From an uncultured Oscillospiraceae bacterium (GTDB taxonomy: Bacteria > Bacillota > Clostridia > Oscillospirales > Oscillospiraceae): a stretch of 64,000 nt of DNA. The DNA lies in NCBI GenBank assembly GCA_934567355.1, contig CAKTJC010000002.1:62001-126000 (forward strand), written 5' to 3'. The position numbers and the translations under genes are program-made. The notes beneath the pieces were generated by a model that did no database searches, was not told the origin of the DNA, and worked only from the letters and a program-made list of their open reading frames with translations. Of the stretch, positions 34,425-43,246 are shown piece after piece. The stretch's first letter is position 1. Each line of letters starts with the position of its first letter.

Positions 34425-35309
34425 ATGGCAGACAAGGATGGACTGAAAGTTGCAAAAGATTACCACACGGACGTTCCGTTTGGCAATCAGGGCAGCTTCC
34501 ATGTGAAGGGCGCAAACAATACCGACTGGGGTATGAAGCGTCACCTGTCTAATATTTTTGATCCGGTCAGCGGCAACACTGTGATGTTTGCCTTTGACCA
34601 TGGCTATTTCATGGGTTCTACCGCCGGCCTTGAGCGGCTTGATCTGGTGATCCCCAAGCTCCAGGAGAAGGTAGATGTGTTTATGGGAACCCGGGGTGCC
34701 ATTCGCACCTGCGTGTCCCCCGCCTTCAAAAAGGGCATCGCCCTGCGTGTTACCAGCGGCTCCTCCATGCTCAACGATGACCTGAGCCACGAGTGCCTGG
34801 CGGTTGACATTGAAGATGCCATCCGCATGAACGCAGACTGCATGGCAGTGCAGACCTTCATCGGCGCAGACGGTCAGCTCTCCTCCATCGAGAACCTGAG
34901 CCGCTGCATCAATGCAGGCATGCGCTACAGCATCCCCACCCTGGGCGTTGTGGCTGTGGGCAAGGACATGGAGCGCACCGACCGCTTCTTCAAGCTTGCT
35001 ACCCGCATTGTGGCAGAGATGGGTGTGCAGTTGGTCAAGACCTACTACTGCGACAATTTTGAGGAAGTCGTTGCCGCCTGCCCGGTTCCCATCGTGGTCG
35101 CCGGAGGAAAGAAGCTGCCGGAGAATGAGGCATTGACCTTGGCCTACCGCTCCATCCAGGGCGGCGCCCGCGGCTTGGATATGGGCCGCAACATTTTCCA
35201 GAGCAATCACCCGGTGGAGATGGCAAAGGCAATCCGCATGATCGTCCACCACAAAGCAACCGATAAGGAAGCCTTCGAATTCTACACCGACGCGATCAAC
35301 ACGAAGTAA
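34425..35309 (+). CDS. lsrF: LsrF, phospho-AI-2 thiolase (class I aldolase fold)
   Basis: This 294-residue protein is strongly similar to enterobacterial LsrF: NNTDWGMKRHLSNIF, MFAFDHGYF, GVVAVGKDM, GGKKLPE and DMGRNIFQS. The catalytic lysine in QLVKTYYCD is K205 (K203 in E. coli). LsrF transfers an acetyl group from 3-hydroxy-5-phosphooxypentane-2,4-dione to CoA, ending AI-2 breakdown. The ATG follows AGAAAGGAAG. Its presence is the strongest proof that this is an AI-2 locus and not a ribose locus. Confidence 0.94.
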   Translation: MADKDGLKVAKDYHTDVPFGNQGSFHVKGANNTDWGMKRHLSNIFDPVSGNTVMFAFDHGYFMGSTAGLERLDLVIPKLQEKVDVFMGTRGAIRTCVSPAFKKGIALRVTSGSSMLNDDLSHECLAVDIEDAIRMNADCMAVQTFIGADGQLSSIENLSRCINAGMRYSIPTLGVVAVGKDMERTDRFFKLATRIVAEMGVQLVKTYYCDNFEEVVAACPVPIVVAGGKKLPENEALTLAYRSIQGGARGLDMGRNIFQSNHPVEMAKAIRMIVHHKATDKEAFEFYTDAINTK

Positions 35310-35325
35310 ATTTTTCCTGTGAAAG

Positions 35326-35360
35326 AAGGCTGCAAGGCATTTTTGCTTTGCAGCCTTTCC
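35326..35360 (+). terminator. Terminator after lsrF
   Basis: The stem AAGGCTGCAA / TTGCAGCCTT is followed by TTCC, closing the lsr transcript. The T-run is weak. Confidence 0.65.
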
Positions 35361-35407
35361 GTTACGGGGAGCCTACAGAAGAATTATTGTAACCTGAGGA
35401 GATCAAT

Positions 35408-36343
35408 ATGTTTACACAGATTTTGACCATGGTCCTGCCGGTGCTTGTGATGATCGTGCTGGGACGTGTCTGTGCCGTTACCGGCGTCCTCAATGACGAG
35501 CAGCACGCGGGCATCAAAAATATAATCGGCAATATTCTGCTGCCGGTGGTCCTTTTTCAGGCTTTTTACACGGCGGATTACGGTGCGCGGATGCTGCTGG
35601 TGTTTGTGCTGGTGTTCGTCGGCTACGGGATCGCGCTGGCTGCGGGCTATGCGCTTCGCCGCTTTGTCAGACCCTACGACCGGTTTATGCCGCTGCTGCT
35701 GACCAGCTCCGAGGGCGGTATGCTGGGCTATGCCCTTTTCGGCCTGCTGTGCGGTGCAGACCAGACAAAGACCTATGCAATGGTGGACATTGGCCAGACC
35801 ATGTTTGCCTATACCGTCTTTTTAACGGCGCTCAAGGCGGCGGGCGGCGAGAAAATGACGCCCAGATTCATTGCCAAGACTATGCTCACCAACAAGGCAT
35901 GCATTGGAATGCTGCTGGGCATTATTTTGGGCGTGCTGGGTGTGAATAAAGCACTGAAGGCAACGGCGGTAGGCGAAGTCCTCTCGGCGCTGCTGAGTTT
36001 CATCACCGCTCCCACCTCTGCGCTGATTTTGATCGTGATCGGCTATCAGCTGCATGCCAGCAAAGAGCTGCTTCGTCCGGTTCTGACCACCATGGGACTG
36101 CGCCTGTGTGTGCTGGGCGCCATCTGCGCTGCGATCTGCGGCATCCTGTTTGCCATCATCCCCTATGACAAGCAGCTGCTGCTGGCGCTGATCCTCCAGT
36201 ATACCCTGCCTGCAGCCTTTATTATTCCGCTGTTTGCCGACCTGGGCAAGGATGCCGAGTATGTATCCACGACTCTTTCGCTGGGCACGGTGCTGTCGGT
36301 CGTCCTGTATTTCTTCCTTGCGATGTTCAGCCTGGCAGGCTGA
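35408..36343 (+). CDS. AEC family transporter (auxin efflux carrier/malate permease type)
   Basis: This 311-residue protein has about ten membrane helices in two halves, beginning FTQILTMVLPVLVMIVLGRVCA and with LPVVLFQAFY. Bacterial AEC members include malate and malonate carriers. The malic enzyme and 2-hydroxycarboxylate transporter genes nearby make a dicarboxylate or related acid a reasonable guess. The ATG follows CTGAGGAG. It is bounded by terminators on both sides, so it is a single-gene unit. Confidence 0.85.
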   Translation: MFTQILTMVLPVLVMIVLGRVCAVTGVLNDEQHAGIKNIIGNILLPVVLFQAFYTADYGARMLLVFVLVFVGYGIALAAGYALRRFVRPYDRFMPLLLTSSEGGMLGYALFGLLCGADQTKTYAMVDIGQTMFAYTVFLTALKAAGGEKMTPRFIAKTMLTNKACIGMLLGIILGVLGVNKALKATAVGEVLSALLSFITAPTSALILIVIGYQLHASKELLRPVLTTMGLRLCVLGAICAAICGILFAIIPYDKQLLLALILQYTLPAAFIIPLFADLGKDAEYVSTTLSLGTVLSVVLYFFLAMFSLAG

Positions 36344-36382
36344 ACTGCAGCATGAAGATCGCCTGCCGGACAAGGAAATATT

Positions 36383-36422
36383 CCATGCAAATGCCCCGCC
36401 GGAAGGCGGGGCATTTGCATGG
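36383..36422. terminator. Bidirectional terminator between AEC and LysR genes
   Basis: A perfect 18-bp stem built around AAATGCCCCGCC / GGCGGGGCATTT with a GGAA loop lies between convergent genes. Confidence 0.8.
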
Positions 36423-36432
36423 AACGGGGAGA

Positions 36433-37341
36433 CTATTCATCCTGTTCATGCGGATATTCATCCAGCAGCATTTGCTGCAGGCGTTTGGCGGCAATGCTGA
36501 GCGGCTGATTTTTCCTTCGGAACAGGCAGATGCTGCGCGGTGCGAGGGGCTCTTCCAGGGTGAGCGGATAGATGCCGGTAAGCTCTGGTACGCCGACAAG
36601 CATTTCCCGCGGGACGAAGCCGATGCCGAGGTTGCAGCGGACGACCGGGAGCACCTGGTCGATGGTTGCTACCTCCACATCCGGGCTGAAGGGCAGACCG
36701 TGACGCAGGAAGAGGTCGGCGTAATAGTCATAGGAGGATGTCCCCTCGGTAAGACTGACGAGAGGATAGCCTGTGAGCTGTGCAAGCGTCACATATTTCT
36801 TTGTCAGCCCGGAAAAGGCGGAGCCGCAGATGGGAACTTCCCGAATCTCGCCAACTTTTTTCTTGAGCAGAGAATCGGGGACGGCGAGGTCGTCAGGCAC
36901 AAGGGCAAAATCAACGAGGCCGTTTTGCACGGCGGAGATCCCCTGCTGCGTGGAGTGATTCATCAGGCAGATGCGCACATGGGGATATTCGCTGCGATAC
37001 CGCTCCAGTACCTGCAGCAGGCAGCTGCGCAGACCAAGTCCGCTGGCCGCAATGCGGACGACGCCGCTTTGCAGGCTCTGGTCAGAGAAAATTTCATCCT
37101 CCGCCGCTTTGATGTTCTCGAAGGCAAGGGCAATGTGCGCATACAGCTTTTCTCCCTCCGGCGTCAGGCGAACGCCCTGGGGAGAGCGGAAGAACAGGGC
37201 ACAGCGCAGCTCGGATTCCAGCCGCCGGATGATGCGCGAGATATTCGGCTGATTGTTGTGCAGCGCGGCTGCGGCGTTGGAAAAGCTCTTGTACTTCGCG
37301 GCATAATAGAAAACGCGGTAACGATCATAGCTAATATTCAC
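36433..37341 (-). CDS. LysR family transcriptional regulator
   Basis: The protein has 302 residues from a GTG supported by AAAGGAGG at 7 nt. The N-terminal winged helix (FYYAAKYKSFSNAAAALHNNQPNISRIIRRLE) and the LysR substrate-binding domain are intact. It is divergent from the malic enzyme gene with about 145 nt between them, which is the standard arrangement for a LysR activator and its target. A malate-like inducer is plausible but unproven. Confidence 0.92.
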   Translation of the reverse strand: MNISYDRYRVFYYAAKYKSFSNAAAALHNNQPNISRIIRRLESELRCALFFRSPQGVRLTPEGEKLYAHIALAFENIKAAEDEIFSDQSLQSGVVRIAASGLGLRSCLLQVLERYRSEYPHVRICLMNHSTQQGISAVQNGLVDFALVPDDLAVPDSLLKKKVGEIREVPICGSAFSGLTKKYVTLAQLTGYPLVSLTEGTSSYDYYADLFLRHGLPFSPDVEVATIDQVLPVVRCNLGIGFVPREMLVGVPELTGIYPLTLEEPLAPRSICLFRRKNQPLSIAAKRLQQMLLDEYPHEQDE

Positions 37342-37369
37342 AAAATAGCCTCCTTTGAAAATGGGGGAT

Positions 37370-37436
37370 ATATGAATTTTGTATATATAGGATGTTCGAT
37401 TCATATTTCTATTTTTGAGCTAAAAAGTGCTATAAT
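37370..37436 (+). promoter_or_regulatory. Malic enzyme promoter with candidate LysR site
   Basis: An 8-bp inverted repeat ATATGAAT (37370-37377) / ATTCATAT (37399-37406) lies upstream of a perfect TATAAT -10 (37431-37436). There is no good -35, as expected for an activator-dependent promoter. Confidence 0.5.
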
Positions 37437-37485
37437 TTTCCTATCATCGATGGATGATAAAACGTTCAAGAGGAGGGGTATCGTT

Positions 37486-38655
37486 ATGGATTACGCAAAA
37501 GAATCGCTCCGGCTCCACAAAGAGTGGAAGGGCAAAATCGAAATGGTGAACCGCGTCCCGGTCAAGACGAAGGAAGACCTGTCCCTTGCCTACACCCCCG
37601 GTGTTGCACAGCCCTGCCTTGAGATCCAGAAGGATCTTGACAAGAGCTATGAGCTCACGCGCCGCTGGAACACGGCAGTGGTCATCACCGACGGCAGTGC
37701 AGTGCTGGGTCTTGGTGACATCGGCCCGGAGGCAGGCATGCCGGTTATGGAAGGCAAGTGCGTGCTGTTCAAAGCCTTTGGCGATGTGGACGCGCTGCCG
37801 CTGTGTGTGAAGACGAAGGATGTGGACGCATTTGTAGAGACTGTCTACAATATCTCCGGCAGCTTCGGCGGCATCAACCTGGAGGACATCTCGGCTCCCC
37901 GCTGCTTCGAGATCGAGCGTAAGCTGAAGGAAAGATGCGACATTCCCATTTTCCACGATGACCAGCATGGCACCGCCGTCATCACCCTGGCAGGTCTTAC
38001 CAATGCGCTGAAGGTCGTGGGCAAGAAGAAAGAGGATGTCAGAGTCGTCACCTCCGGCGCAGGCGCGGCGGCTATCGCCATCACGAAGCTGCTGCTTTCG
38101 GCGGGCTTCAAGCACATCACCATGTGCGACCGCAAGGGCGCGATCTACAAGGGCCGTGAGGGCCTGAACTGGATCAAGACCGAGATGGCCGAGGTCACAA
38201 ACCTGGAGCACAAGGCGGGCTCTATTGCCGATATGCTGGTGGGCGCGGATGTGTTCATCGGTGTTTCTGCGCCGAATACCGTCACCACCGAGATGGTCAA
38301 GACCATGAACAAGGATGCGATCATCTTCGCCTGCGCAAACCCGACGCCGGAGATCTTCCCCGACGCGGCAAAGGCAGGCGGCGCGAGAGTCGTTTCCACC
38401 GGCCGCAGTGACTATCCCAACCAGATCAACAACGTTCTTGCGTTCCCGGGCATTTTCCGCGGCGCATTTGATGTACGTGCAAGCGACATCAACGAGGAAA
38501 TGAAGGTTGCGGCAGCGGAAGCGCTGGCAGGCCTGGTAGGCGGTCAGCTCTCCGAAGATTACATCATCCCCGCCGCGTTCGACCCGCGCGTCGGCCCCGC
38601 AGTGGCCAAGGCTGTTGCCGAAGCCGCACGTAAGACCGGCGTAGCACGCATCTGA
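37486..38655 (+). CDS. NAD(P)-dependent malic enzyme
   Basis: This 389-residue short-form malic enzyme is of the usual size for bacterial forms lacking the phosphotransacetylase domain. Conserved parts are SLAYTPGVAQPCLEI, DGSAVLGLGDIGPEAGMPVMEGK, IPIFHDDQHGTA (metal binding) and a Rossmann segment SGAGAAAIAITKLL. It converts malate to pyruvate and CO2 with NAD(P)+. The ATG follows AGAGGAGGGG; a longer frame running back over the LysR gene is not real. It is co-oriented with the 2-hydroxycarboxylate transporter gene, so together they form a malate utilisation unit. Confidence 0.95.
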   Translation: MDYAKESLRLHKEWKGKIEMVNRVPVKTKEDLSLAYTPGVAQPCLEIQKDLDKSYELTRRWNTAVVITDGSAVLGLGDIGPEAGMPVMEGKCVLFKAFGDVDALPLCVKTKDVDAFVETVYNISGSFGGINLEDISAPRCFEIERKLKERCDIPIFHDDQHGTAVITLAGLTNALKVVGKKKEDVRVVTSGAGAAAIAITKLLLSAGFKHITMCDRKGAIYKGREGLNWIKTEMAEVTNLEHKAGSIADMLVGADVFIGVSAPNTVTTEMVKTMNKDAIIFACANPTPEIFPDAAKAGGARVVSTGRSDYPNQINNVLAFPGIFRGAFDVRASDINEEMKVAAAEALAGLVGGQLSEDYIIPAAFDPRVGPAVAKAVAEAARKTGVARI

Positions 38656-38726
38656 TATTTAATACAGAATATACCAGCTTCCCTGAAAAATCAAGAAAAA
38701 TAAATTCAATTCGGGAGGAAATCATT

Positions 38727-39905
38727 ATGTCTGAAAACAAGAAAACCTATAAACTTTTTAATCTTCCGTGGTACTATTTTGCAATCTTTGCAGCCGTGGT
38801 CCTGATTGCAGCCTATATGGGCGCTCTGCCTGTGGGCATGGCCGGCTGCTTCGCATTTATGATCGTGGTGGGCACCATCCTCAACGAGATCGGCGATAAG
38901 ACCCCCATCGTCCGCTCCTACCTGGGCGGCGGTGCCATCGTCATTATTTTCGGCACAGCGCTGCTGAACTACTTCAACATTTTCCCCACCGCTGTTGTGG
39001 AAAACATTACCTCCTTCTTTAAGCCCACCGGCGCATTCCTGGATTTCTATATCGCTGCGCTGATCACCGGCTCCATCCTCGGCATGAACAGCACCCTGCT
39101 GAAGAAGGCTGCTGCCCGTTACTTCCCCGCCATCTTCGGCGGCATCATCCTCTCCTTTGCACTGTGCATGCTCGCCGCAACCATCATGGGCTACGGCACC
39201 ATCAAGGCACTGCTGCTCATCGCTCTGCCCATCATGGGCGGCGGCATGGGTGCCGGTGCGGTTCCCCTGTCCAAGATCTTTGAGAGCTCCGAGACCATGA
39301 CCGCGGCAGAGGCCATCTCCGTGATGACTCCCGCTGTTGCCATCGGCAACGCCATCTCCATCATCTTTGCCGGCATCATCGTCAAGATTATCACCGACAA
39401 GAAGTGGAACGGCCAGGGCGCTCTGATGCAGGCCACCACCGTTGACCCCAAGGAGCTGGAGATCAGCCCCGAAATGCAGGCCAAGCGCGAAAAGATCGAC
39501 GTCAAGAATCTGGGCATCGGCCTGTTCGTTTCCTGCGCGTTCTTCGCCTGGGGCTTCATCGTTGCGAAACTGTGGGGCAAGCTCGTTCCCAGCGTCAGCA
39601 TCCATGCCTATGCCTGGATGATCATCACCGTGGCCATCTGCAAGATCTTCAACCTGCTGCCTGAGAACATTGAGGTTGCTTGCTATCAGTGGTTCCAGTT
39701 CATCATGAAGAACCTGACCACCACCCTGCTGGTCGGCATCGGCCTGTGCATGTCCAACATGGGCGGCACCGGCGACGTGGCAGTCCTCTCTGCTTCCGAC
39801 CGCATGGAGTTGATGCCCTTTGCACAGATCTCCTCCCGTCTCGGCGGCGCGATCATCCTGATCATCGGCAGCCTGCTGCTGTCCACCTTGGGCGCACTGC
39901 TGTAA
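38727..39905 (+). CDS. 2-hydroxycarboxylate transporter family (CitS/MaeN type)
   Basis: This 392-residue membrane protein contains the GGMGAG re-entrant loop motif (PIMGGGMGAGAVPLSKIFE) and, in the second half, CMSNMGGTGDVAVLSASDRM, which is the paired motif. Family members are Na+ symporters or precursor/product exchangers for citrate, malate and lactate. The gene lies 71 nt after malic enzyme, so it likely imports malate for that enzyme. The ATG follows GGGAGGAAA. Confidence 0.93.
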   Translation: MSENKKTYKLFNLPWYYFAIFAAVVLIAAYMGALPVGMAGCFAFMIVVGTILNEIGDKTPIVRSYLGGGAIVIIFGTALLNYFNIFPTAVVENITSFFKPTGAFLDFYIAALITGSILGMNSTLLKKAAARYFPAIFGGIILSFALCMLAATIMGYGTIKALLLIALPIMGGGMGAGAVPLSKIFESSETMTAAEAISVMTPAVAIGNAISIIFAGIIVKIITDKKWNGQGALMQATTVDPKELEISPEMQAKREKIDVKNLGIGLFVSCAFFAWGFIVAKLWGKLVPSVSIHAYAWMIITVAICKIFNLLPENIEVACYQWFQFIMKNLTTTLLVGIGLCMSNMGGTGDVAVLSASDRMELMPFAQISSRLGGAIILIIGSLLLSTLGALL

Positions 39906-39923
39906 ACAAACCATAAAAAACGC

Positions 39924-39953
39924 GGGGAGCGCACCGGAAACGGTGCGTTCCTC
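39924..39953 (+). terminator. Terminator after the 2-hydroxycarboxylate transporter gene
   Basis: The stem GGAGCGCACCG / CGGTGCGTTCC with a GAAA loop ends the malate unit; the tail has only a few T residues. Confidence 0.7.
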
Positions 39954-39969
39954 TGTATAAGGGAAAAAT

Positions 39970-40593
39970 ATGACAAAATCTGATTGTATCCAGTGCGGCG
40001 GCGATTCGCGGTATCAATTCCAGGCATTGGAGATCCATACGCTCCATGTCCGCGATATGAAAGGCGAGAAGCGCGTCCAGGCACTGGGCGGCAGCGTGGA
40101 CTTCCATGTGTGCGCCGGTTGTGCCCGCACGCAGCTCCGGAGGAATCTGGAGGGCGTGCATGTAAAAGAAATCCTTCCCTTCGCCGCAATTTTGCTGCTT
40201 GGCATCGTCTGCGCGGCGGCTTTTTGGAACGGAGATGGTGTGCTTCGGCTTTTCGGAGCGGGCGGTATCGTTTGCGGCATCCTCGGCATCGTCAGCACAG
40301 TGAGGGAAGCAGCGAAGCGGCGCGGCCAGTATGGCGCGCTGCCGGAAGAAGAGACGCTTGAAAAGGCTGCCTGGGAGGTTGCTGTGCACTGCGCGTCGCG
40401 TAAAAGCGGCGACCACGACCTCACCTATCTTCCCGTTACGCCTGAGACGATGAAAATGAAGAACGGCGACCTGATGGTTGCCTATGATCTCCTGCCGCAG
40501 ATTGCAGTGCAGGCGTGGAATACCATGCATCATGTGCCGCAGGAGCAGCAAGCGCCGGAGGATACCGGCAAGGAGCCTGCTGCGGCGGAGTGA
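39970..40593 (+). CDS. Unassigned protein with N-terminal zinc-ribbon-like cysteines and membrane helices
   Basis: In this 207-residue protein two CxxC pairs (CIQCGG near residue 6 and CAGCAR near 50) suggest a zinc ribbon. Two adjacent hydrophobic segments (about 68-103) follow. The C-terminal half is soluble. No family was recognised. It is enclosed by terminators on both sides, so it is a single-gene unit. Confidence 0.7.
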   Translation: MTKSDCIQCGGDSRYQFQALEIHTLHVRDMKGEKRVQALGGSVDFHVCAGCARTQLRRNLEGVHVKEILPFAAILLLGIVCAAAFWNGDGVLRLFGAGGIVCGILGIVSTVREAAKRRGQYGALPEEETLEKAAWEVAVHCASRKSGDHDLTYLPVTPETMKMKNGDLMVAYDLLPQIAVQAWNTMHHVPQEQQAPEDTGKEPAAAE

Positions 40594-40614
40594 TTCCCAG
40601 ATCCTATAAGGCAA

Positions 40615-40642
40615 GCGGCCACACCGAAAACGGTGTGGCCGC
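40615..40642 (+). terminator. Terminator between convergent unassigned genes
   Basis: The perfect stem GCGGCCACACCG / CGGTGTGGCCGC has an AAAA loop. It lies between convergent genes and could act both ways. Confidence 0.65.
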
Positions 40643-40672
40643 GCGTGCGTTCCAAAGGAACTTATGAAAAAA

Positions 40673-41578
40673 TCAGTGCATATTGCCGCAGCGGACGTGC
40701 AGCCCGATGGAGGCGACCAGACGGGAATCGGGATTGCTCCAGGGCTTATTGATGCCCCAGAAAATCATGGCCTGTGTGCCCAGGCCGCGTGGGCTGCTGC
40801 CGGTATCCGCAATCAGATCCTTCCGGTTGCATAGGACCCTGCAGCCGCGCCTGCTGAAATAGAACGTGCTGCTTTCACAGGTAAAGGAGGTGCAGCACTT
40901 TTTGCCCTCGCGGATCAGGGCAGTTTTCAGGCTTGCGCAGTCGATGTGCTCCGGGACCGAATCATAGATCCCGTCAAACAGCCGGAATTTTGCCCAATAG
41001 TCTTTCACCTCGGGTACAATGGCCGATGTCCAGCTGGTATAGCAGTTTTCCAGCTGCATCAGTATATATTTTCCATCCAGCGCATGAAATTCCGCCTCGG
41101 AAATCGGGCAATCTTTTGCGCAGGTATAGGGCTTTCCCGCTGTTTGCAGCCGGACAGCGATCACGTCGCCATCCTCAAAGATCCGCTTCGGGTGGATGTT
41201 CAGAGTGATCTTTTTCCTGGCCGGCTGAGGGGAGAGAAGCTTTGTGCGAAATTCTGCCAGCGCTTTCTGCCGGGCGGCCAATGCCTTTTTGCTCTCTTCC
41301 GCCCAAATATCCAGACCGAAGCCGCTGTCGATCATGCGGATGGCATTTTGGCGGATCTCCTTCGTCAGAATGCCCTTCTTCCACATAAAATCGGCTAGGG
41401 AATAGATATAATTGCACCATTCCGCTTCGTCGGATTCATTGAACATCTCCGTGCGGACATACCTGTCGATCCGCTTCAGCGCTTCCTCCGCGTCATACCG
41501 ATAAAACGCGGCGGAGTATTCAGACTGCAGATCCTGAGCGGTGTCGTTCCCGGTAATACCTGCGCTCCATGTACCCAT
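40673..41578 (-). CDS. Protein with DUF4259-like N-terminus, function unknown
   Basis: The first residues, MGTWSAGITGNDTAQDL, match the MGxWGxGIxxNDxAxD pattern of DUF4259-type proteins. The 301-residue protein has a helical N-terminal half and a cysteine-rich C-terminal half with no recognised motif. It has its own consensus promoter. No role can be assigned; such N-termini occur widely in Firmicutes and Actinobacteria. Confidence 0.72.
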   Translation of the reverse strand: MGTWSAGITGNDTAQDLQSEYSAAFYRYDAEEALKRIDRYVRTEMFNESDEAEWCNYIYSLADFMWKKGILTKEIRQNAIRMIDSGFGLDIWAEESKKALAARQKALAEFRTKLLSPQPARKKITLNIHPKRIFEDGDVIAVRLQTAGKPYTCAKDCPISEAEFHALDGKYILMQLENCYTSWTSAIVPEVKDYWAKFRLFDGIYDSVPEHIDCASLKTALIREGKKCCTSFTCESSTFYFSRRGCRVLCNRKDLIADTGSSPRGLGTQAMIFWGINKPWSNPDSRLVASIGLHVRCGNMH

Positions 41579-41604
41579 TTTACTGTCCTTCCTGTTTTTC
41601 TTCC

Positions 41605-41633
41605 ATTATATACGGCATCCGAAGCAATTACAA
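41605..41633 (-). promoter_or_regulatory. Promoter of the DUF4259-like gene
   Basis: On the minus strand, TTGTAA (41628-41633) and TATAAT (41605-41610) are 17 nt apart, about 30 nt upstream of the start codon. Confidence 0.65.
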
Positions 41634-41659
41634 CTGCGGCTTGAAGCGCATGTCCGAAC

Positions 41660-41697
41660 CGCTCGCTGTCGGCACTTGCCGATTGATTCAGAGCTTC
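41660..41697. repeat. Remnant of the short inverted-repeat element
   Basis: The segment GCTCGCTGTC...CTTGCCGATTGATTCAGAGCTTC matches the right end of the element at 53571-53733 with a few changes. It begins at the znuB stop codon, the same position relative to a stop as the other copies. No partner end was found. Confidence 0.55.
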
Positions 41698-42529
41698 ACA
41701 TGCCCCGGGCTTTGCCGATAACGGCGCACACGGCAAAGGCGGCGACGTCGGCGGCAACCACCGTCGAGCCTACGGGGGTACCGGCAAGGATGGAAATGAC
41801 GATGCCCAGCAGGGCACAGGCAACGCTGATGAGCGCTGCGGAAATGGTCACGGAGAGGAAGGAGCGGTAAAGCCGCATGGCCGACAGCGCGGGGAAGATG
41901 ATCAGGGCGGAGATCAGCAGCGAGCCGACCAGATTCATTGCCAGCACAATGATCACCGCCGTAATGACGGCAATGACGAGATTCACGGCGCCGACCGCCG
42001 TGCCTGTTGCCCGGGAGAAGGTTTCATCGAAGGTGACGTCAAAAATCCGGTGGTAGAACAGCAGATAAAACAGCAGCACCAGGGCGGAAAGCCCGATGCA
42101 CAGCCAGACCTCGCCCCGGGTCAGCGTCAGGATGGAGGTGGAGCCGAACAGCGCGCCGCACACATCCCCGGAGAGATTGGCAGAGGTGGAAAAGACGCTC
42201 ATCAGCAGATAGCCGAAGGCCAGCGCTCCCACGGAGATCATGGCAATGGCGGCATCGCCCTTGATGCGGGTATTCTGCCCGGTGCGCAGCAGAAGCACGG
42301 CGCAGATAACGGTCACCGGCAGCACGATCACCATGCGATTGGTCATGTTCAGCACTGCCGCGACGGCCATTGCGCCGAACGCCACGTGGGAAAGCCCGTC
42401 GCCGATGAAGGAAAAGCGCTTGAGCACCAGCGTCACCCCCAGCAGGGAGGCGCACAGGGAGATCAGCACGCCCACGATCAGGGCATAGCGGACAAAGGGA
42501 TAGGATAGATACAGCATTAAGGTTTCCAT
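41696..42529 (-). CDS. znuB: Zinc ABC transporter permease ZnuB
   Basis: This 277-residue ABC-3 family permease has about eight membrane helices and the motif FIGDGLSHVAFGAMA, the conserved loop of metal-ion permeases. The start codon overlaps the znuC stop by 1 nt. It is the last gene of the zur-znuA-znuC-znuB operon. Zinc rather than manganese is inferred from the Zur-type regulator and Zur box. Confidence 0.93.
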   Translation of the reverse strand: METLMLYLSYPFVRYALIVGVLISLCASLLGVTLVLKRFSFIGDGLSHVAFGAMAVAAVLNMTNRMVIVLPVTVICAVLLLRTGQNTRIKGDAAIAMISVGALAFGYLLMSVFSTSANLSGDVCGALFGSTSILTLTRGEVWLCIGLSALVLLFYLLFYHRIFDVTFDETFSRATGTAVGAVNLVIAVITAVIIVLAMNLVGSLLISALIIFPALSAMRLYRSFLSVTISAALISVACALLGIVISILAGTPVGSTVVAADVAAFAVCAVIGKARGM

Positions 42530-43233
42530 TATTTCTTTTCCTCCTCGCCCGGCAGGAAGCTGCGCTCGATGCCGCTGTGCAGATACGCTTCCTTGGTGCC
42601 GAAGAACAGCGCCTTGCCGATGTGCAGCACGTGGGTGGCATAGTCCAGAACGGCATCCAGGTCATGGGAGATCATGATGACGGTGATGCCCTCCTGATGC
42701 AGCTGCTCGATCATTTCGTACATCTGCGCGGATGCCTTCGGATCCAGACCGGAAACCGGCTCGTCCAGCAGCAGGCATTTGCGGGTGGCGCACAGGGCAC
42801 GGGCGAGAAGCACCCGCTGCTGCTGCCCGCCGGAGAGCTCCCGGTAGCAGTGCCGGGCATAGCCGGACATGCCCAGTCGCTCCAGATTCCGGGCAGCGGC
42901 GGCCTTTTCCTCCCGGGTGTAGAAGGGACGCAGGCCGCACTGCCCCTGAAAGCCGGAGCGGACGATCTCCTGCACGGAGGCGGGGAAATCCCGCTGTACC
43001 TGGGTCTGCTGGGGCAGATAGCCGATTTGCGTCGGATGCAGCCCCTCCATGCGGATGGAGCCGGCCAGGGGCGGCGTGAGATTCAGAATGGTTTTCATCA
43101 GCGTGGATTTGCCGGAGCCGTTTTCGCCGACGATGCACAGATAATCCCCGGCATTGACGGTAAAATTCAGACCGGTGACGATCGGCTTGCCGTCGTAGCC
43201 CAGAGATGCGTTTTCACAGATGATTTGAGGCAT
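42529..43233 (-). CDS. znuC: Zinc ABC transporter ATPase ZnuC
   Basis: This 234-residue ABC ATPase has Walker A GENGSGKST, the signature LSGGQQQRV, Walker B CLLLDEPVSGLD and the H-loop MISHD. It powers ZnuB import of zinc delivered by ZnuA. It begins 13 nt after the znuA stop codon. Confidence 0.93.
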   Translation of the reverse strand: MPQIICENASLGYDGKPIVTGLNFTVNAGDYLCIVGENGSGKSTLMKTILNLTPPLAGSIRMEGLHPTQIGYLPQQTQVQRDFPASVQEIVRSGFQGQCGLRPFYTREEKAAAARNLERLGMSGYARHCYRELSGGQQQRVLLARALCATRKCLLLDEPVSGLDPKASAQMYEMIEQLHQEGITVIMISHDLDAVLDYATHVLHIGKALFFGTKEAYLHSGIERSFLPGEEEKK

Positions 43234-43246
43234 GATGCTGCCCTCC

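Noticed and set aside
36352..37485. Upstream extension of the malic enzyme frame across the LysR gene
   Set aside because: The ATG at 37486 has a strong ribosome binding site and begins the conserved malic enzyme sequence. The extension is antisense to LysR.
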